Source: DATAZK01 sp963731205 (GTDB lineage: Bacteria > Actinomycetota > Actinomycetes > Frankiales > Frankiaceae). Taken from it: DNA of 64,000 bases. Positions 29,864-37,534 of the stretch are shown piece after piece. Position 1 is the stretch's first letter, and each line of letters begins with the position of its first letter. The stretch covers positions 930,001 through 994,000 of the forward strand of contig CAVSUJ010000001.1 of assembly GCA_963731205.1 (NCBI GenBank), given 5' to 3'. Below the pieces are notes generated by a model that saw only the letters and a program-made list of their open reading frames with translations, had not been told where the DNA came from and did no database searches. Made by a program: the position numbers and the translations under genes.

Positions 29864-30769
29864 TCAGCCACCGTCATGGTGCCCCTCAGAGCCCGTGTCA
29901 AACGGCGAACCGCCGCCGTGCGAATCCTGATCGGCCGGAGCTGCAACGAGTGGGTCTCCCCCTTGGGTGCCCGAGTTGCTGGGGGACCAAACATGCCCGA
30001 ATCCGGGCGGATCGGCCAAACCACCCGAGCCCGAATTGCCGGATTCGCCCGATGATCCGGTTGATCCGCCGAGCTCACCGGGGTGTCGGCCCTCGACCGC
30101 CGGCGGCCCGGACTTGCCCGACTCCAGGTCGTGCAGCTGCATCTCGAGGTACGCGCGCAGCCGCTGGCGATACTCCCGCTCGAAGGTCTCCAGGCCCTCG
30201 ATCTGGGTCTCCAGACCGGCCTTGCTGCGTTCGAGAGCACCGATCTCCTCGGCCGCGCGCGAACGTGCCTCCGACAAGACCCGCTCGGCTTCGACCCGTG
30301 CGGCGCCGCGGGTGCGGTCGGCATCCGTCTGCGCCTCACGGATGGCCGCGTCGGCCGTCTGCTGGGCAAGGACCAGCATCCGCGCGACGCGCTGTTCCAT
30401 CCCGGTGTCGTCGGCCTGAGCCGGTGCAGCGGTGGCAACCGGCTCGACGGCAGCGGCCGGTGCGGCCTCGACGACAGCGGGCTCCTTCACAGCGGCCGGG
30501 GCCTCGGCCGGCTTCGCCGGCTCCTCGGGCGTCTTGACGAGCGGATCGGAAGCCGGCTCCGCCGCCGTGGCCTCTGCCGCCGGGCTCGGGGCAACGCCGT
30601 TACGCGCCTGCTCGAGCTCGTGACGAAGTCGCTCGTTCTCCGTGGTCAGCCTGGTGAGCTCCGCCTCTACCTGATCCAGGAAGGCGTCGACCTCGTTCTC
30701 GTCGTATCCACGACGCATCCGGGTCGGACCGAAGACTTTGCTGGCCACCTCTTGAGGTGTCAGCGGCAT
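29864..30769 (-). CDS. wag31: DivIVA/Wag31-family polar growth protein
   Basis: 301 residues. Starts with the DivIVA membrane-binding region MPLTPQEVASKVFGPTRMRRGYDENEVDAFLDQVEAEL, abbreviated here as MPLTPQEV...RGYDENEVDAFL. A coiled coil, an Ala/Pro/Glu-rich linker (about residues 60-115), a second long coiled coil (VARMLVLAQQTADAAIREA onward) and a Gly/Ser-rich tail follow. Wag31 recruits the wall-synthesis machinery to poles in actinobacteria. It is the last recognised gene of the sepF-yggT-wag31 run after ftsZ. Confidence 0.93.
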   Translation of the reverse strand: MPLTPQEVASKVFGPTRMRRGYDENEVDAFLDQVEAELTRLTTENERLRHELEQARNGVAPSPAAEATAAEPASDPLVKTPEEPAKPAEAPAAVKEPAVVEAAPAAAVEPVATAAPAQADDTGMEQRVARMLVLAQQTADAAIREAQTDADRTRGAARVEAERVLSEARSRAAEEIGALERSKAGLETQIEGLETFEREYRQRLRAYLEMQLHDLESGKSGPPAVEGRHPGELGGSTGSSGESGNSGSGGLADPPGFGHVWSPSNSGTQGGDPLVAAPADQDSHGGGSPFDTGSEGHHDGG

Positions 30770-30845
30770 GGCAGCTCCCCCATCACATGCGTCACAAAGA
30801 TGTCAAAAACTACTCCCGCCTTGGCGGGGTCGCGAACGCAGGGGG

Positions 30846-31130
30846 CTACAGCTGGGCTGCGTACTGGATCGCGACCTGGACGAGGATGAACAGCAGGATA
30901 AAGCCCAGGTCAAGTGCGAATCCACCGATTCGCAAAGGTGGGATGATCCGGCCCAACAGGCGAAGCGGCGGATCGGTCACCGTGTAGATGAGTTCGAAGA
31001 GGACCACCAGTGGCCCGGACGGCCGGAAATCGCGCCGCAGGACCAGGACCCAGCTGATGATGGCCCGGCCGATGAGCATCGCGGCAAAGATCCACAGCAG
31101 GGTGACGAGGACAACCCCAACCGCGTGAAT
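30846..31130 (-). CDS. YggT-family membrane protein, probable ATT start
   Basis: The conserved part is clear: a first helix VGVVLVTLLWIFAAMLIGRAII, then the amphipathic TDPPLRLLGRIIPPLRIGG and a second helix LGFILLFILVQVAIQYA. The first ATG (31079) falls inside helix 1 and gives only 77 residues without a ribosome site. Upstream in frame no ATG, GTG or TTG exists, but ATT at 31130 follows AGGAGG by 4 bases and gives 94 residues, the usual length. YggT proteins lie beside sepF in most Gram-positive bacteria and affect septum or membrane organisation. Confidence 0.8.
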   Translation of the reverse strand: MHAVGVVLVTLLWIFAAMLIGRAIISWVLVLRRDFRPSGPLVVLFELIYTVTDPPLRLLGRIIPPLRIGGFALDLGFILLFILVQVAIQYAAQL

Positions 31131-31160
31131 AACGCCTCCTGCAGCCTCGCTCCGAGACCG

Positions 31161-31742
31161 TCAGGACTGGTTGTAGAAACCGCCCGCAACGATCCGGCGC
31201 TTGTCCTCCGCGCTCACGGCCACACTACTTGGGGACAGTAGGAAGACCTTGTTCGTGACCTTTTCGATACTCCCGCGAAGGCCGAAGATCAGCCCTGCAG
31301 CGAAGTCGACCAAGCGCTTGGCGTCATCGTCGGACATGTCCGTGAGGTTCATGATCACCGGGATGTGCTCCCGGAACGCCTCACCGATCTGGCGAGCCTC
31401 GTTGTAGCTGCGCGGCTGCAGGGTGGTGATCTGGTAGGACGGGGTCGAATCGCTCGACTCGGACGCCACCGGATCGGCGAGGCGAGGCGCTACGCTCCCG
31501 CGGATCGGCTCCACCGCAAGATCGGCACGGGCCTCATGCCGGGCACGTCGTCCGCTGCTCACCTCGGGGACGCGCACTTCGCGCTCGCGGACGTCGCGAA
31601 TCTCTCGCTGCTCGGCCCGGCGCGCCGGCCGCGCGGCCACTGGCTCGCGAACGGGCTCCTCCGCCTCGTACTCGTCGTCGACGTAGCCCTCGTCTTCCTC
31701 AGCAAGCCCGAGGTAGACCATCGCCCTGCGGCCCATTCCCAT
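31161..31742 (-). CDS. sepF: Cell-division protein SepF
   Basis: 193 residues. N-terminal amphipathic membrane anchor (MVYLGLAEEDEGY), a charged linker rich in Arg/Glu (residues about 20-95), then the SepF fold with TTLQPRSYNEARQIGEAFREH and VIMNLTDMSDDDAKRLVDFAAGLIFGLRG. SepF ties FtsZ filaments to the membrane; in actinobacteria, which lack FtsA, it is the main anchor. ATG 31742 is 10 bp after the yggS stop. Confidence 0.96.
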   Translation of the reverse strand: MGMGRRAMVYLGLAEEDEGYVDDEYEAEEPVREPVAARPARRAEQREIRDVREREVRVPEVSSGRRARHEARADLAVEPIRGSVAPRLADPVASESSDSTPSYQITTLQPRSYNEARQIGEAFREHIPVIMNLTDMSDDDAKRLVDFAAGLIFGLRGSIEKVTNKVFLLSPSSVAVSAEDKRRIVAGGFYNQS

Positions 31743-31752
31743 GGGCAGAACT

Positions 31753-32502
31753 TTAAGCCCGAGTCCCCATCAAATCGGTGCCGACACGTAGGTGTGTCGC
31801 CCCTTCGATCACCGCATCTTCAAGATCAGCCGACATCCCGGCCGACAGCGCGGTGGCCTCGGGATGGGTGACGCGCAGCTGTTCGCTGACTGCACGCAGC
31901 CGCGCGAAAGCCGGACGCGGGGCCGCGCCGAGCGGAGGGACCGCCATCAACCCCGCGAGCCGGAGCCCGGTGCAGGCGGCGACGGCGTCAGCGAGCGGGC
32001 CGATCTTTTCCTCGGTGATGCCGCCGCGCTGCGGGTCGCCGTCGAGGCTCAGTTGCACGAAGACATCCAGCTGGCGACCCGCCTTCACTGCGGCCCGATC
32101 GAGTGGGGCGATGAGGGCGTCACGGTCGAGCGTGTGCAAGGCGAAGCACTCGCGGGCGATGAGAGCGGCCTTATTGCTTTGCAACTGGCCGATGAAGTGC
32201 CAACGCACGGGCTGCGCAGCAGTCGCAGACACCGCAATCCCTTGCAGTTCCGCGATTTTCGACGTGAGCTCCTGAGCTCGGTTCTCGCCGATGTCGAGGA
32301 CGCCCATCTCATGCAGGAGAGCGACATCGCTGGCCGGGAAGGTCTTCGTGACGGTGATGATCGTCAGCTCTTCGGGACGGCGCCCTGCAGCGGCAGCAGC
32401 TTCGGCAACGCGATCCAGCAATGCCGTACGTCTGCGGCTCAGTTCCCCGCGACGGTCGCCGGGTGACGCGACGTGCGCTTCGACGGACGGACGCTCGACC
32501 AA
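31753..32502 (-). CDS. YggS/PROSC-family PLP-homeostasis protein
   Basis: About 249 residues from TTG 32502; a CTG at 32511 overlapping the pgeF stop is an alternative, and the frame stays open far upstream inside pgeF. PLP-binding Lys is in IITVTKTFPASDV; ENRAQEL, WHFIGQLQSNKA and SAGMSADLEDAVIEGATHLRVGT are family hallmarks. It binds and delivers pyridoxal phosphate without known catalysis. Part of the conserved ftsZ-pgeF-yggS-sepF order. Confidence 0.92.
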   Translation of the reverse strand: MVERPSVEAHVASPGDRRGELSRRRTALLDRVAEAAAAAGRRPEELTIITVTKTFPASDVALLHEMGVLDIGENRAQELTSKIAELQGIAVSATAAQPVRWHFIGQLQSNKAALIARECFALHTLDRDALIAPLDRAAVKAGRQLDVFVQLSLDGDPQRGGITEEKIGPLADAVAACTGLRLAGLMAVPPLGAAPRPAFARLRAVSEQLRVTHPEATALSAGMSADLEDAVIEGATHLRVGTDLMGTRA

Positions 32503-32507
32503 TGTGC

Positions 32508-33221
32508 TCAGCCGTCGATCACGATGAGGCCGGCGGTGCGGCCGGTGCGCTGATCGCGCCGATGGCTGAAATGCTCGGGTGACTCGAGGGTGCAGGTGGA
32601 ATCGACGTTGACGCGGCTGACCCCGAGGGCATGCAGCTGCTGGACCAGTCCGGCGCGCAGATCGAGCGCCGGCCGACCGGAGCGAGCGGTGGTGCGGGCG
32701 GCCGGAGCGACCGCGGCCACCTCGTCCCGCATGGACGCGGGGACCTCGTAACACCTGCCGCACACCGCTGGGCCGAGCTCGGCGACGATCGCCTTGGGCT
32801 GCACTCCCATCGAACTCATCCGGCTCACCACCGCCTCGACGACCCCGAGCTGTAGACCACGCCGTCCTGCGTGGGCCGCCGCGACGACGGTCGAGCCTGC
32901 TGCCGGACCTTCGGCTACCGGGCCGCGCAGCATGACCGGAACGCAATCGGCGACGAGCACGGCGAGCACCAGATCAGGGGTCATGGTCACCAGTGCATCG
33001 GTCTCCGAAACGGCGTCCTGTTGCGCGCGCTCGACAACGGCGACGCGCCTGCCGTGGACCTGATCCATCCAGACGATCGGACGGCCACCGGTCACCGTGT
33101 CCAACCGGCGACGATTTTCAGTGACCGCTTCCGGATCGTCGCCGACGTGAAGCCCGAGATTCAGCTCGGCATAAGGGGATTCGCTGACGCCGCCCCGGCG
33201 GTTGGTGAACCACACCGCCAT
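32508..33221 (-). CDS. pgeF: Laccase-domain peptidoglycan editing factor PgeF
   Basis: 237 residues. Zn-binding motifs of the family are visible: MDQVHGRRV, VADCVPVML and HAGRRGL (usual form HAGWRG), plus CGRCYEV. In Escherichia coli the homologue removes wrongly placed L-Ser from peptidoglycan precursors; purine nucleosidase activity has also been reported for the family. It lies 13 bp after ftsZ. Confidence 0.92.
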   Translation of the reverse strand: MAVWFTNRRGGVSESPYAELNLGLHVGDDPEAVTENRRRLDTVTGGRPIVWMDQVHGRRVAVVERAQQDAVSETDALVTMTPDLVLAVLVADCVPVMLRGPVAEGPAAGSTVVAAAHAGRRGLQLGVVEAVVSRMSSMGVQPKAIVAELGPAVCGRCYEVPASMRDEVAAVAPAARTTARSGRPALDLRAGLVQQLHALGVSRVNVDSTCTLESPEHFSHRRDQRTGRTAGLIVIDG

Positions 33222-33234
33222 GAGCTCAGCCGGC

Positions 33235-34548
33235 CTACTTCAGGAAGTCGGGAACGTCGAGGTCGTCGAACACTACCGGGCGACGAGGCTCGGAGCGCGG
33301 CGCCTCCGACGGCGGCCGACTGGTCGGACGGGAAGCGCCGGGAGGCGGCGAGGTGGGAGCCGCGGTGGTCGGTGCTGCCGAACCCGAGCCACTCGCGCCG
33401 GTAGCAGCTGCGGCCGGCCGGACCGGGGCCGGCTTGGCGCTCGGGCGCTGCTCGCCGCTGCGCGCCGGGGCCGCCGCTCCGGCGGGAGCCGCGACACGGG
33501 CCGGCTCCTCGCGAAGGTCGACGATCCGCGGGTCGGCCGGCGAGCCCGGGGTACCGGGGCCGCGGCGACCGAGGGCACCGTAACCCTTCGGCCGACGCTC
33601 AGCGGGCGCATCGAAGCCCGCGGCGATGACGGTGACGCGAACCTCGTCACCGAGCGCGTCGTCGATCACCGCACCGAAGATGATGTTGGCCTCGGGGTGA
33701 GCCGCCTCCGCGACGAGCTCGGCGGCCGCGTTGATCTCGAACAGGCCGAGGTCGGAGCCGCCGGAGATGTTGAGCAGCACGCCCTGCGCGCCGTCCATGC
33801 TCGCCTCGAGCAGGGGGCTGGAGATCGCCTGCTGCGCAGCAACTTCTGCCCGATCCTCACCGCGGGCGCGGCCGATACCCATGAGGGCGCTACCGGCCTG
33901 CGACATGACGGCCTTGACGTCAGCGAAGTCGAGGTTGATCAGGCCCGGGGTGGTGATCAGATCGGTGATGCCCTGCACGCCCTGCAGCAGCACCTGGTCG
34001 GCGCTCTTGAACGCGTCCATCACGCTGACGTGGTGCTCGGCGGTGGACAGCAGCCGGTCGTTGGGGATGACGATCAGGGTGTCGACCTCGGCGCGGAGCG
34101 CGTCGATGCCGACGTCGGACTGCGTCGCCCGGCGGCGTCCCTCGAAGGTGAACGGCCGGGTGACCACACCGATGGTCAGGGCGCCGATGGAGCGAGCGAC
34201 ATTGGCGACGACCGGGGCCCCGCCGGTACCCGTGCCGCCGCCTTCACCAGCGGTGACGAAGACCATGTCGGCGCCCTTCAGCACCTCTTCGATCTCCTCG
34301 CGGTGGTCTTCCGCGGCCTGCCGGCCGACATCAGGGTTGGCGCCGGCGCCGAGCCCGCGCGTGAGCTCGCGGCCGACGTCGAGCTTGACGTCGGCGTCGC
34401 TCATCAGCAGCGCCTGCGCATCGGTGTTGATGGCGATGAACTCGACGCCCTTCAGCCCCACGTCAATCATTCGATTGACGGCATTGACCCCGCCCCCGCC
34501 GATGCCGACGACCTTGATTACGGCGAGATAGTTCTGAGGGGCAGGCAT
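33235..34548 (-). CDS. ftsZ: Cell-division GTPase FtsZ
   Basis: 437 residues from ATG 34548, with GGAGG eight bases upstream. GTP-binding signature GGGTGTG in TAGEGGGTGTGGAP, N-terminal VVGIGGGGVNAVNRM, and T7 loop catalytic Asp in INLDFADVKAVM. A Pro/Ala/Gly-rich linker of about 100 residues ends in the conserved tail DDLDVPDFLK that binds SepF and FtsW. The gene normally follows ftsQ; here murC lies upstream with 370 bp of non-coding sequence in between. Confidence 0.98.
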   Translation of the reverse strand: MPAPQNYLAVIKVVGIGGGGVNAVNRMIDVGLKGVEFIAINTDAQALLMSDADVKLDVGRELTRGLGAGANPDVGRQAAEDHREEIEEVLKGADMVFVTAGEGGGTGTGGAPVVANVARSIGALTIGVVTRPFTFEGRRRATQSDVGIDALRAEVDTLIVIPNDRLLSTAEHHVSVMDAFKSADQVLLQGVQGITDLITTPGLINLDFADVKAVMSQAGSALMGIGRARGEDRAEVAAQQAISSPLLEASMDGAQGVLLNISGGSDLGLFEINAAAELVAEAAHPEANIIFGAVIDDALGDEVRVTVIAAGFDAPAERRPKGYGALGRRGPGTPGSPADPRIVDLREEPARVAAPAGAAAPARSGEQRPSAKPAPVRPAAAATGASGSGSAAPTTAAPTSPPPGASRPTSRPPSEAPRSEPRRPVVFDDLDVPDFLK

Positions 34549-34918
34549 ACGGCGGTCCTCCATGGCGGAAACGAGCGAGCACGAGCGGATACGGGCGACG
34601 GGGCCTCGAGCGGTCGACCTAAGCTGCTCAACCCTTACCGTTAAGTTGACGGTTACCAGGTGGTAAGCCTTCGGTCTGGGCGCAGACTAGCCCAGCCGCC
34701 GACTCTGTCAGCCCGTGTTACGGCGTGTCGCAACAGAACCTGCGCGGGGTTCTTGGTAGGGCATGCTTTCGCCGCCATAACGGCCCCAAAACCCGCCCAT
34801 CGTCAGAACAATTGCGCCTTTCCGTCTTGACGGGGCCACCCCTTCGCGGTGCCGAACCGCGGTGTCAAGCCGGCTGCCGTTCCCACTCTCGACCCTGGGT
34901 TCACCCTCGACTTGTCGG
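34549..34918. other. 370-bp non-coding gap where ftsQ is expected
   Basis: No open frame here looks like FtsQ (no single N-terminal helix, no POTRA-like segment) on either strand. The gap holds two adjacent dyads, ACCGT-N7-ACGGT at 34637-34653 and TTACC-AGGT-GGTAA at 34653-34666, and a perfect 6-bp hairpin CTGGGC-N8-GCCCAG at 34676-34695 without a U-run. Likely contents are the ftsZ promoter/5' leader. Confidence 0.7.
34637..34666 (-). promoter_or_regulatory. Adjacent inverted repeats in the ftsZ upstream region
   Basis: ACCGT at 34637-34641 with ACGGT at 34649-34653, followed by TTACC 34653-34657 with GGTAA 34662-34666. They lie about 90-110 bp before the FtsZ start codon. Either an operator or an RNA structure in the ftsZ leader is possible; no regulator is identified. 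Confidence 0.45.
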
Positions 34919-36364
34919 TCAGGCTTCAGAGAGTTCGCGGAGGACCTCAGGACCGAGCAGGGTGACGTCCCCGGCACCCATCGTCAGCAGGAGATCGCCG
35001 GGACGAGCGAGCGCCGCGAGCAACGCCGGCACCCGTGACCACGTCGGCTCGTAGACCACGCGATCGGCCGGCGGCGGCACGGCGTCAGCCACCGTCTGCC
35101 CGCTGATGCCGGGGATCGGGTCCTCGCCTGCGGAGTACACGTCCATCACGACGATCACGTCGGCAAGCCCCAGCGCCTCACCGAACTCCTTGCCGAACGC
35201 GGCGGTGCGGCTGTAGCGATGCGGCTGGAAGACCACGACCAGCCGGCCGGTGCCGGCTACGGGCCGGGCCGCAGCGAGAGTGGCGGCGACCTCCGTCGGG
35301 TGGTGGCCGTAGTCATCGACGACCGTGACCCCTCGGGCGCGCCCTTTCAGCTCGAAGCGCCGCCTGACGCCGGGGTAGCTGGCCAGACCGTGCAGCAAAG
35401 TCGACGCAGGCACGCCCAACTGCAACCCGGCGGCGATGACGGCTGCCGAGTTACGCGCGTTGTGCGCGCCCGGCACCTGCAACGTCACCTCGCCGAGCCG
35501 CCGGCCCCGGGCGACCGCCTGATAGCTGATCCCTCCCCCGCCGTCCGCGGTGCGCAGCCGGTCGATCCGCACGTCGGCCTCTGGCGCCGTGCCGTAAGAA
35601 ACCGCTCGTACGCCACGGGATCTGGCCATCGCAAGCAGCCGCGCGGACCCGGGGTCATCGAGGCAAGCGACGAGAAACCCAGCCGGATCGATGCGCTCGA
35701 CGAACCGGTCGAACGCAGTGTCGACGGCTGCCGCATCGGCGTAGTGATCGAGGTGGTCCGGCTCGACGTTGGTGACGATGGCTCCGAAGGGGGCGAGCAG
35801 CAGGAAGGAGCCGTCGCTCTCGTCGGCTTCGGCGACGAAGACGTCGCCACTGCCGGCGTGGGCATTGCTGCCCGGCTCCGACAGGTCGCCGCCGATGGCG
35901 AACGAGGGATGCAGCCCGGCATCCTGCAGCGCCACGGTGAGCATCGAGGTGGTCGTGGTCTTGCCGTGCGTCCCGGCGACGGCGACGCCCTTGCTTCCGG
36001 ACATCAGCGCGGCGAGGGCCGCCGCCCGCGGCAGCACGCGTAACCCGAGCCGATGAGCCTCGACCAGTTCGGGGTTGCCGGCCCGGATCGCGGTCGAGGT
36101 GACGACCGTGAGCGGTTGCGGACCGGACCCGGCGGCTGCGAGGTGGGCTGCGTCATGCCCGACGAAGGCCTGCGCCCCGACTTGGCGCAGCGCGGCCAGG
36201 ACGCGGCTGTCGCGAGCGTCGCTGCCGCTGACGACGCCCCCGCGGGCCAGCAGCAGCCGGGCGATCCCGCTCATCCCCGCGCCGCCCATCCCGATCAGGT
36301 GGACGCGGGCGAGCTCGGGGGGCAGATCGGCGGGCACCTGTCCCATTGTCCGCGCTGTTGTCAC
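34919..36364 (-). CDS. murC: UDP-N-acetylmuramate--L-alanine ligase MurC
   Basis: 481 residues, GTG start overlapping the murG stop as GTGA. Rossmann segment HLIGMGGAGMSGIA, ATP loop GVAVAGTHGKTTTTS, and NVEPDHLDHY are typical Mur ligase features. It adds L-Ala to UDP-MurNAc. In related genomes ftsQ (sometimes with murB) follows directly; here no gene follows until ftsZ. Confidence 0.97.
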   Translation of the reverse strand: MTTARTMGQVPADLPPELARVHLIGMGGAGMSGIARLLLARGGVVSGSDARDSRVLAALRQVGAQAFVGHDAAHLAAAGSGPQPLTVVTSTAIRAGNPELVEAHRLGLRVLPRAAALAALMSGSKGVAVAGTHGKTTTTSMLTVALQDAGLHPSFAIGGDLSEPGSNAHAGSGDVFVAEADESDGSFLLLAPFGAIVTNVEPDHLDHYADAAAVDTAFDRFVERIDPAGFLVACLDDPGSARLLAMARSRGVRAVSYGTAPEADVRIDRLRTADGGGGISYQAVARGRRLGEVTLQVPGAHNARNSAAVIAAGLQLGVPASTLLHGLASYPGVRRRFELKGRARGVTVVDDYGHHPTEVAATLAAARPVAGTGRLVVVFQPHRYSRTAAFGKEFGEALGLADVIVVMDVYSAGEDPIPGISGQTVADAVPPPADRVVYEPTWSRVPALLAALARPGDLLLTMGAGDVTLLGPEVLRELSEA

Positions 36365-37527
36365 GAGTCAGAGCGATCGCGCCGGGTGACTTGTCGCCGG
36401 GCAGCGCCATGGGCGGCGGCGACCATCGCGACCAGTGCGGCCCCGGCGTCGCGATGTCCGGAGGTGACCGAAGCCGCACTCATCCGCTCCAGCCGGCCGG
36501 GCTCGGCGAACAGCGCCGGCACCCGCTCGTCCACCCAGGCCCCGGTCAGGTCGCCGTCAGCCACCATCACCGCAGAGCCTGCCGTCACGGCGTGCTCGGC
36601 GTTGATCCGCTGCTCCCCGTTGCCGATCGGAAGCGGGACGTAGACAGCAGGCAATCCCACAGCGGAGAGTTCAGCGCAGGTCATGGCTCCGGAGCGGCAC
36701 AGCGCCAGGTCTGCTGCTGCATACGCCGCGGCCATGTCGTCGATGTAGGGCAGCACGACATAGGGCGCCGCGAGCTCGCCGGGAAGCGCGGCCCGCACGT
36801 CTTCGGCGCCGGCGGCGCCCGCCGCGTGCAGCACCTGGATGCCGGTATCGGTCAGGTGGCGGGCCGCGGCGACGGAGGCCGCGTTGATCCGCCGGGCACC
36901 CTGCGAACCTCCGAAGACGAGCAGCGTCGGACGTTCTGCGTCCAACCCGAACGCCTCCCGGCTGGCGGTCCGCAGGCCAGGGCGATCGAGCGTCAGCAAG
37001 GACGTCCGCAGCGGGATGCCGGTCAGCACCGCGTGCGGCAGCCGGGTGCCGGGAACGCTGATGGCCACCTGGTCGGTCAGGCGTGCCCCGACCCGATTCG
37101 CCAGGCCCGGCAAGGGATTTGCCTCGTGCACCACGATCCCGCAGCGGCGGCGGCGCGCCGCAAGGTAGGCCGGAAACGCGACGTAGCCCCCGACGCCCAC
37201 CACCACGTCGGCTCTCACGTCCTCCAGCACCTGCGCCGCAGCGCGGACGGCACCAGCAGCCCGCGTCGGGACGGTGAAAAGCGACGGCGTCACGCGCCTG
37301 GGAAGCGGAACCCGCGGGATCACGCGCAGCGGATAACCCCGCGCTGGGACCAGCCTCGTCTCGAGCCCTTCCGCCGTCCCGAGCATGGTGATCAGCATCG
37401 ACGGCTTGGCCGCCCGCAGCGCGTCAGCGATGGCCAGGGCCGGCTCGACATGTCCGGCCGAACCACCGCCGGCGATCACCACACTGTCCGGCAAGTCGGG
37501 AGCGGCTACCGGGCCGCTCTCGCCCAT
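36361..37527 (-). CDS. murG: UDP-GlcNAc transferase MurG
   Basis: About 388 residues from ATG 37527; a GTG two codons upstream is an alternative, and the frame stays open into ftsW. GT-B glycosyltransferase making lipid II from lipid I. Visible motifs: IAGGGSAGHVEPALAIADAL, VGVGGYVAFPAYLAA, VHEANPLPGLANR, VFGGSQGARRIN and CRSGAMTCAELSAVGLPAVYVPLP. Seven bp after ftsW, overlapping murC by 4 bases. Confidence 0.96.
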   Translation of the reverse strand: MGESGPVAAPDLPDSVVIAGGGSAGHVEPALAIADALRAAKPSMLITMLGTAEGLETRLVPARGYPLRVIPRVPLPRRVTPSLFTVPTRAAGAVRAAAQVLEDVRADVVVGVGGYVAFPAYLAARRRRCGIVVHEANPLPGLANRVGARLTDQVAISVPGTRLPHAVLTGIPLRTSLLTLDRPGLRTASREAFGLDAERPTLLVFGGSQGARRINAASVAAARHLTDTGIQVLHAAGAAGAEDVRAALPGELAAPYVVLPYIDDMAAAYAAADLALCRSGAMTCAELSAVGLPAVYVPLPIGNGEQRINAEHAVTAGSAVMVADGDLTGAWVDERVPALFAEPGRLERMSAASVTSGHRDAGAALVAMVAAAHGAARRQVTRRDRSDS

Positions 37528-37534
37528 TGTCACG

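Noticed and set aside
32503..32946. Extension of yggS upstream through pgeF
   Set aside because: The extra residues are an Arg-rich shadow of pgeF in another frame; the family begins near TTG 32502.
34676..34695. CTGGGC/GCCCAG hairpin considered as the murC terminator
   Set aside because: Perfect stem but no U-run on the minus strand; left as an uncertain structure in the ftsZ leader.
34708..34977. 89-codon minus-strand frame in the murC-ftsZ gap, considered as an ftsQ remnant
   Set aside because: No helix or POTRA-like sequence, overlaps the murC end, and composition is not FtsQ-like.
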